A DNA stretch of 64,000 nt from Desulfatiglans anilini DSM 4660 (lineage in GTDB: Bacteria > Desulfobacterota > DSM-4660 > Desulfatiglandales > Desulfatiglandaceae): positions 176,767-240,766 of the forward strand of contig NZ_AULM01000004.1 in NCBI RefSeq assembly GCF_000422285.1, in the 5' to 3' direction. This document shows, piece by piece, positions 59,836 to 64,000 of the stretch (position 1 is the first letter of the stretch; every line of letters starts with the position of its first letter). The notes under the pieces are model-generated. The model was given only the letters and a program-made list of their open reading frames with translations. It was not told where the DNA came from and did no database searches. A program made the translations under genes and the position numbers.

Positions 59836-62800
59836 GTGAACCGGCTGTTGCACGGCGCTGGGCGCAGACACCCAGCTGCGTGGGTATTGGGATGGATGCT
59901 GATGGTGACAACGATTCCGGGGGTTGAAACAAGCTACGGCAAGACCGGCGCGGGCAGCGATGCAGGGATGGCTGGAGCCGGATGCGAGGCAGGACGGCTC
60001 GCAGCCGCCTCCAGCGCCTCGATATCCCCGCTCAAAGAAGACCTGCCGGGTCCGGAGGCGATGCTCGAACAGCGCTCAGCATCTCTCAAACCCACTCCCG
60101 AACCCCCGGAACCCCCTCAGGATGATCCTCAGCGGAGCAGCCCGGCCGAACCGATGCCCTCCGATCAGGACACGAGCGGCGCCCTTGGGGTGCTGCTCCC
60201 GGGAAACCCCTCTTTCGGCGGGTCGGCCGCCTGCGCCATCCCGATCCTCGTCCCGCCCGGACGGTGCGCCCTCTCGCCTGAACTCGCCCTCGCCTATGAC
60301 AGCTCCCGCGCAAACGGCTGGCTCGGCGTCGGCTGGGCGCTCGACCTCGGCGCCGTCCAGCGCTCGACCAGACACGGCCTCGACTACCGCTCCGATGACT
60401 TCGTCGCCACGATCAGGGGAGCCGCCTCCGAACTCGTACGAAGGCCCGCATGGGGCCAGGGATACTACGGCGAACGGATCGAGGGGGCCTTCTCGAAGTT
60501 CTACCGCAATCCCTCTTCCGGAGGCTGGGAGGTCCTCTCGCGGGAGGGGCTGAGGTACTTCTACGGATCGAGCGCCGCCTCCAGGCAGGAAGGCTCCGAC
60601 GGCATCTTCAAGTGGTGCCTCGACCGGGTCGAGGACCCCAACGGGAACTTCATGACGGTCAGCTACCGCAAGGACCAGGGGGAGATCTACCCCCACCGGG
60701 TGGATTACACCGGGAACCGCACTCTGGCCCCATCGAACCGTGTCGAGTTCGCGACCGAAGACCGCCCGGACAAGCCCCTTTCCTATCCGGGGCATGACAA
60801 GGCCGTGACCGCTCAGCGCTTAAAGAGCATCGATGTTTATGCCGGCAGCCGGCTGGTCCGTCGCTATGTCCTCGCCTACGAGCAGGGCCGCGCCACGGGC
60901 CGCTCCCGGCTCCTTTCCATCACCCAGTACGGCACCGACGGCAAGACGGCGCTCCCCCCGGCCGCCTTCGGCTGGCAGGAAGGCGGCACCGGCTGGGATG
61001 AGGGCGGGAGCTTGAACGATTTCGGGTTCGCGGCTTATCCCCACACCGGTCTGTACATGGGCTGGGAGTACGGCGTCCACATCAACTATTATGACCGCCA
61101 CCCCGTCATGACGGGGGATTTCAACGGGGACGGCCGGACCGACATCGGACGGCTGACCTGCACCGGGGCGATCTTCTATGTCCGTACGCCGGAAGGAGGC
61201 TGGAAGAAGACCCAGGAGATCGTCGACGAGCGGATCGGAAACTGCACCCTGATCGAAGGCGCCCAGTGGTCCGTGATCACCGGGGATTTCAACGGGGATG
61301 GCCGGACCGACATCGGACGGGTCCATGACACGGGGGTCCGGATCTATGTCGCCGCAGCGGGCGATGCCTGGCACCGGATGCCCGATCTGGCCGATTTCGG
61401 GGCCGGGGCCTATCCCTGCTGGTCCTGCTATCCGATCTTCACCGGGGATTTCGACGGCGACGGGCGGACCGACATCGCCCGGGCGGGAGGCAGCGGGATC
61501 AGGGTCTACCGCTCGAAGGGAGACGGACAGTGGGCCTCCTTCGCCTCGATCGAAGGGGATCTGAGCACCGGACAGGGTTACACCGACTCGAGCCTCTACC
61601 CGATGCTGATCGGGGATTTCAACGGGGACGGCCGGACCGACATCGGACGGGTCCATTCCTCGGGGATGCGGGTCTACTTCTCGGACCCGGCGACGGGATG
61701 GCGCCGGATGCCGGACGTCTCCGAGTTCGGGCGCGATGTGGGATACGTGAACGCCGGTCAGTACCCGGTCTTCATCGGGGACTTCAACGGGGATGGCAAG
61801 AGCGATGTCGGCCGCGTCCACACCCGCGGGGTCGGGGTTGTGCTTTCCAAAGGCGACGGGCAGTGGGAGCGCGTCTCAGATATCAACGGCGACCTCGGTC
61901 TCGACCAGGGATACACCGGCACGGGGACCCATCCGATGGTCTTAGGCGATTTCAACGGGGATGGCAAAATCGACATCGGCCGGGCCGGGGACCAGCAGAT
62001 CCGCTTGTACCGCTTCCAAGGCGTCAAGGGCTGGGCCGCCCTCGAACCCCTCGCCCGGTTCACCAAGGGCCAGGGCTACACCAGCACGATGAAGTACCCG
62101 ATCCTCACCGGGGACTTCGACGGGGATGCCAAGACGGACATCGCCCGTATCGACGAGCAGCAGACAGGCTTCTCTTTGTCCAAAGGCCCCTTCCCCGACC
62201 TGCTGGCCGAGATGAAAGGCAACCTCGGTGGAGGGGCCCAGATCACCTATGCGCCCTCCTCCCACTACGCCAACACCCTCCTCCCATTCCGGGTCTACAC
62301 CGTTTCGAGCATCACGACCGATGACGGGCTCGGCGGCCGTTCGACCTCCGGCTACACCTACGCCGGGGGGTATTTCGATGCCGCCGAACGGGAGTTTCGC
62401 GGCTTCGGGTATGTCCGGAGGCAAGACCCGGACGGCAGCACGCACGAGACCTGGACCCATCAGGACCGGCACCTGAAAGGCCGCCCCTACTGCCAGGTAC
62501 ATCGCGGGCCCGATGGCGGACCCATCCTGGCCGAGGAGCATTCCACCTGGGAAAAGCCCTTTGTGGACCCGGGCGAAACCAGCGTCCATGCGCGCCTCTC
62601 ATGGAAGCAGACCTGCTCCTATGACTATGAAGGCGGCAAGACCCATGCGGTCTCTACCGAGCAGGGGCACTCCTACGATGAAACAAACGGCCATCTCGTC
62701 TGCACCTGGCAAAGGGCGACCGGCACCCCCACCCTAGCCCGGATGTGGACCTACCAGAACCTCGGCGGGTGGCTCTGGCGCCTTGCGGAGGAAACCCTCT

Positions 62801-64000
62801 TCGAGGGGCGGGCGGCAGGGAAGGATTACGACTGGATCCCCGTCCGGAAAAAACGCTGCGGTTACGCCGCCGGCACGGGCAACCGCCTCTGGGAGGAGCC
62901 GTGGCTCGAGGGTGGTCAGAGCCCCCGCACCACCTTTGGCTATGACGCCTGCGGGAACCTGACCCGGGTGACCGACCCCCTGGGCCGCAGCACGCACACG
63001 GCCTATGACACCGAGACCTGCACCTTCCCCGTCAAGCTCACCTATCCGCGGACGCAAACCATCGATCACGTGGTCGAGAAGGGCTACGATCCCCGCTTCG
63101 GCTCCCTTTTGTGGGAAAAGGATGAAAACGGAGGCATCATCCAGTATGCCTACGACCCGCTCGGCCGCCTCGTGCAAACCGCTTATCCGGATGGAGGAAT
63201 CACCTGGTCGAGCTACGGATTCGAAAGCCTTCCGCGATACACCGCCACGGCCCGCCTACAGGACAGCGAAGGGAGCGTACAGGCCGAATATGTCTATGTC
63301 GATGGTCTCGGCCGCCCCATCCAGACCATCAGCTTCGGTGAAGAAGGAAAGCCTGTCATCGCCTACCGCCATTACGATGCGATGGGCCGGGAGGATCTGA
63401 CGGCCGGCCCCTATTTCCTCGAAGCGGGCAAGGCCCCCGCCCGCTACCCCTATCGGCAGACGGTCTACGACGAGTGCGGACGCCCGCTCTGGGTCATCGG
63501 CCCGGACGGCGAACACGGCCAGATCGCCACGGCGTACACCTATCAGGGCCTTTCCACAACCGTGTGGGGGCCTGACGGCACCGCGAAGACGATCCTAAAA
63601 GACGCCCTCGGACGCGCCATCCAGGTCATCGAACAGGCCGAAAAGAGCTCTCTTTATACCCGCTACACCTACAACGCGGCCGGCGACCTGTTGAAGGTCG
63701 TCGATCACGAGGGCAAGGAGACGCAGATCGTCTACGACACCCTGGGCCGAAAGACCGCCATGCAGGACCCTGATATGGGTGCGTGGCGATACGCCTATGA
63801 CCCGAGCGGAAACCTCACCGCCCAGACCGACGCCCGCGGGTTGACCACCCGCTTCGGCTACGACGCCCTCAACCGGCTGGTCCTCAAGGCCTATTCGAAC
63901 GGGGAGCCGTCGATCACCTTTACCTATGACGACACGTCGATCCCGAACGGACGCGGGAGGCTGCGAAAAGCGGCCCGGGGGGCCGTCAGCACCCGCTACG
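59836..64000 (+). CDS. SpvB / FG-GAP / RHS-repeat protein, 3' end outside window
   Basis: 1,388 codons with no stop to the right edge. GTG start with GAGGGGG 8 bases upstream; a putative signal peptide follows (about 1-32). Residues about 115-400 match the SpvB N-terminal domain of insecticidal Tc toxins (LPGNPSFGGSAACAIPI, LGVGWALDLGAVQR). Residues 427-770 contain seven FG-GAP units (GDFNGDGRTDIGR pattern). From about 790 comes the TcdB middle domain (FRVYTVSSITTDDG) and from about 1,033 YD/RHS repeats (TTFGYDACGNLTRVTDPLGR). Such proteins make a shell holding a C-terminal toxin, here not visible. No immunity gene can be seen. Confidence 0.88.
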   Translation, partial: MNRLLHGAGRRHPAAWVLGWMLMVTTIPGVETSYGKTGAGSDAGMAGAGCEAGRLAAASSASISPLKEDLPGPEAMLEQRSASLKPTPEPPEPPQDDPQRSSPAEPMPSDQDTSGALGVLLPGNPSFGGSAACAIPILVPPGRCALSPELALAYDSSRANGWLGVGWALDLGAVQRSTRHGLDYRSDDFVATIRGAASELVRRPAWGQGYYGERIEGAFSKFYRNPSSGGWEVLSREGLRYFYGSSAASRQEGSDGIFKWCLDRVEDPNGNFMTVSYRKDQGEIYPHRVDYTGNRTLAPSNRVEFATEDRPDKPLSYPGHDKAVTAQRLKSIDVYAGSRLVRRYVLAYEQGRATGRSRLLSITQYGTDGKTALPPAAFGWQEGGTGWDEGGSLNDFGFAAYPHTGLYMGWEYGVHINYYDRHPVMTGDFNGDGRTDIGRLTCTGAIFYVRTPEGGWKKTQEIVDERIGNCTLIEGAQWSVITGDFNGDGRTDIGRVHDTGVRIYVAAAGDAWHRMPDLADFGAGAYPCWSCYPIFTGDFDGDGRTDIARAGGSGIRVYRSKGDGQWASFASIEGDLSTGQGYTDSSLYPMLIGDFNGDGRTDIGRVHSSGMRVYFSDPATGWRRMPDVSEFGRDVGYVNAGQYPVFIGDFNGDGKSDVGRVHTRGVGVVLSKGDGQWERVSDINGDLGLDQGYTGTGTHPMVLGDFNGDGKIDIGRAGDQQIRLYRFQGVKGWAALEPLARFTKGQGYTSTMKYPILTGDFDGDAKTDIARIDEQQTGFSLSKGPFPDLLAEMKGNLGGGAQITYAPSSHYANTLLPFRVYTVSSITTDDGLGGRSTSGYTYAGGYFDAAEREFRGFGYVRRQDPDGSTHETWTHQDRHLKGRPYCQVHRGPDGGPILAEEHSTWEKPFVDPGETSVHARLSWKQTCSYDYEGGKTHAVSTEQGHSYDETNGHLVCTWQRATGTPTLARMWTYQNLGGWLWRLAEETLFEGRAAGKDYDWIPVRKKRCGYAAGTGNRLWEEPWLEGGQSPRTTFGYDACGNLTRVTDPLGRSTHTAYDTETCTFPVKLTYPRTQTIDHVVEKGYDPRFGSLLWEKDENGGIIQYAYDPLGRLVQTAYPDGGITWSSYGFESLPRYTATARLQDSEGSVQAEYVYVDGLGRPIQTISFGEEGKPVIAYRHYDAMGREDLTAGPYFLEAGKAPARYPYRQTVYDECGRPLWVIGPDGEHGQIATAYTYQGLSTTVWGPDGTAKTILKDALGRAIQVIEQAEKSSLYTRYTYNAAGDLLKVVDHEGKETQIVYDTLGRKTAMQDPDMGAWRYAYDPSGNLTAQTDARGLTTRFGYDALNRLVLKAYSNGEPSITFTYDDTSIPNGRGRLRKAARGAVSTRY
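61114..62142 (+). repeat. seven FG-GAP coding repeats, period about 165 bases
   Basis: GDFNGDG-type units begin near 61114, 61282, 61444, 61612, 61777, 61945 and 62110, spacings 162-168 bases. Three units share near-identical DNA (GGGGATTTCAACGGGGACGG), implying recent duplication or conversion. Confidence 0.85.

Noticed and set aside
60820..62589. Long minus-strand frames opposite the FG-GAP repeats
   Set aside because: They mirror the repeated Asp-Gly rich coding frame and have repetitive Val/Pro content with no start sites.

Overview
The window looks like chromosome from a GC-rich anaerobic member of the Desulfobacterota (formerly Deltaproteobacteria). This is inferred from gene content: a YqeB-type selenium-dependent molybdenum hydroxylase accessory gene, a bacterial V-type ATPase operon of E-DUF2764-A-B-D-I-K order, acyl-CoA dehydrogenases, a MaeB-type malic enzyme, oxygen-independent housekeeping genes and an IPTL-CTERM surface protein. 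No rRNA gene or other decisive taxonomic marker is present.

Layout. 1-4.5 kb (minus): edge fragment of yqeB, then an overlapping operon of a PAS histidine-kinase-like/receiver protein, rarA and mutY. 5.2-8.7 kb: dnaE. 8.7-12.5 kb: small unknown proteins, an internally deleted crotonase, a kinase-like unknown and an AmpG-like transporter. 12.8-19.2 kb: housekeeping genes (map, queG, flavin reductase, methyltransferase, lipase-like hydrolase, HNH nuclease, HIT hydrolase, YgjP metallopeptidase). 19.2-22.7 kb: fatty/acyl-CoA oxidation cluster (two acyl-CoA dehydrogenases, a broken IclR regulator, a cupin). 23.3-27.1 kb: envelope proteins and maeB. 27.1-41.1 kb is accessory: long non-coding stretches, an IPTL-CTERM protein, a BMP-Cache fusion sensor, a SNF2 helicase with a zinc-ribbon partner, a 1,093-residue orphan with a possible OTU-like C-terminus, and tRNA-Arg(ACG). 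41.3-48.4 kb (minus): likely operon of ABC-F ATPase, a small unknown, a helicase-exonuclease fusion (MrfA+MrfB like), YkgJ, ComF and RfaE2. 49.9-58.5 kb (plus): the V-type ATPase operon followed by UspA-like and GAF proteins. 59.0 kb: remnant of a Na+/Ca2+ exchanger. 59.8 kb to the right edge: a large SpvB/FG-GAP/RHS protein, open at the edge.

The most notable unexplained signal is a dispersed family of about 140-200 bp palindromic repeats. I find nine copies in both orientations, all intergenic, with GTTTCCATCCGGAAAT-type inverted ends and a hairpin core. They cluster where genes are sparse or unusual and are not explained by any open reading frame. Other points are a kinase with Ser in place of the phosphoacceptor His, the helicase-exonuclease fusion, and the orphan OTU-like protein.
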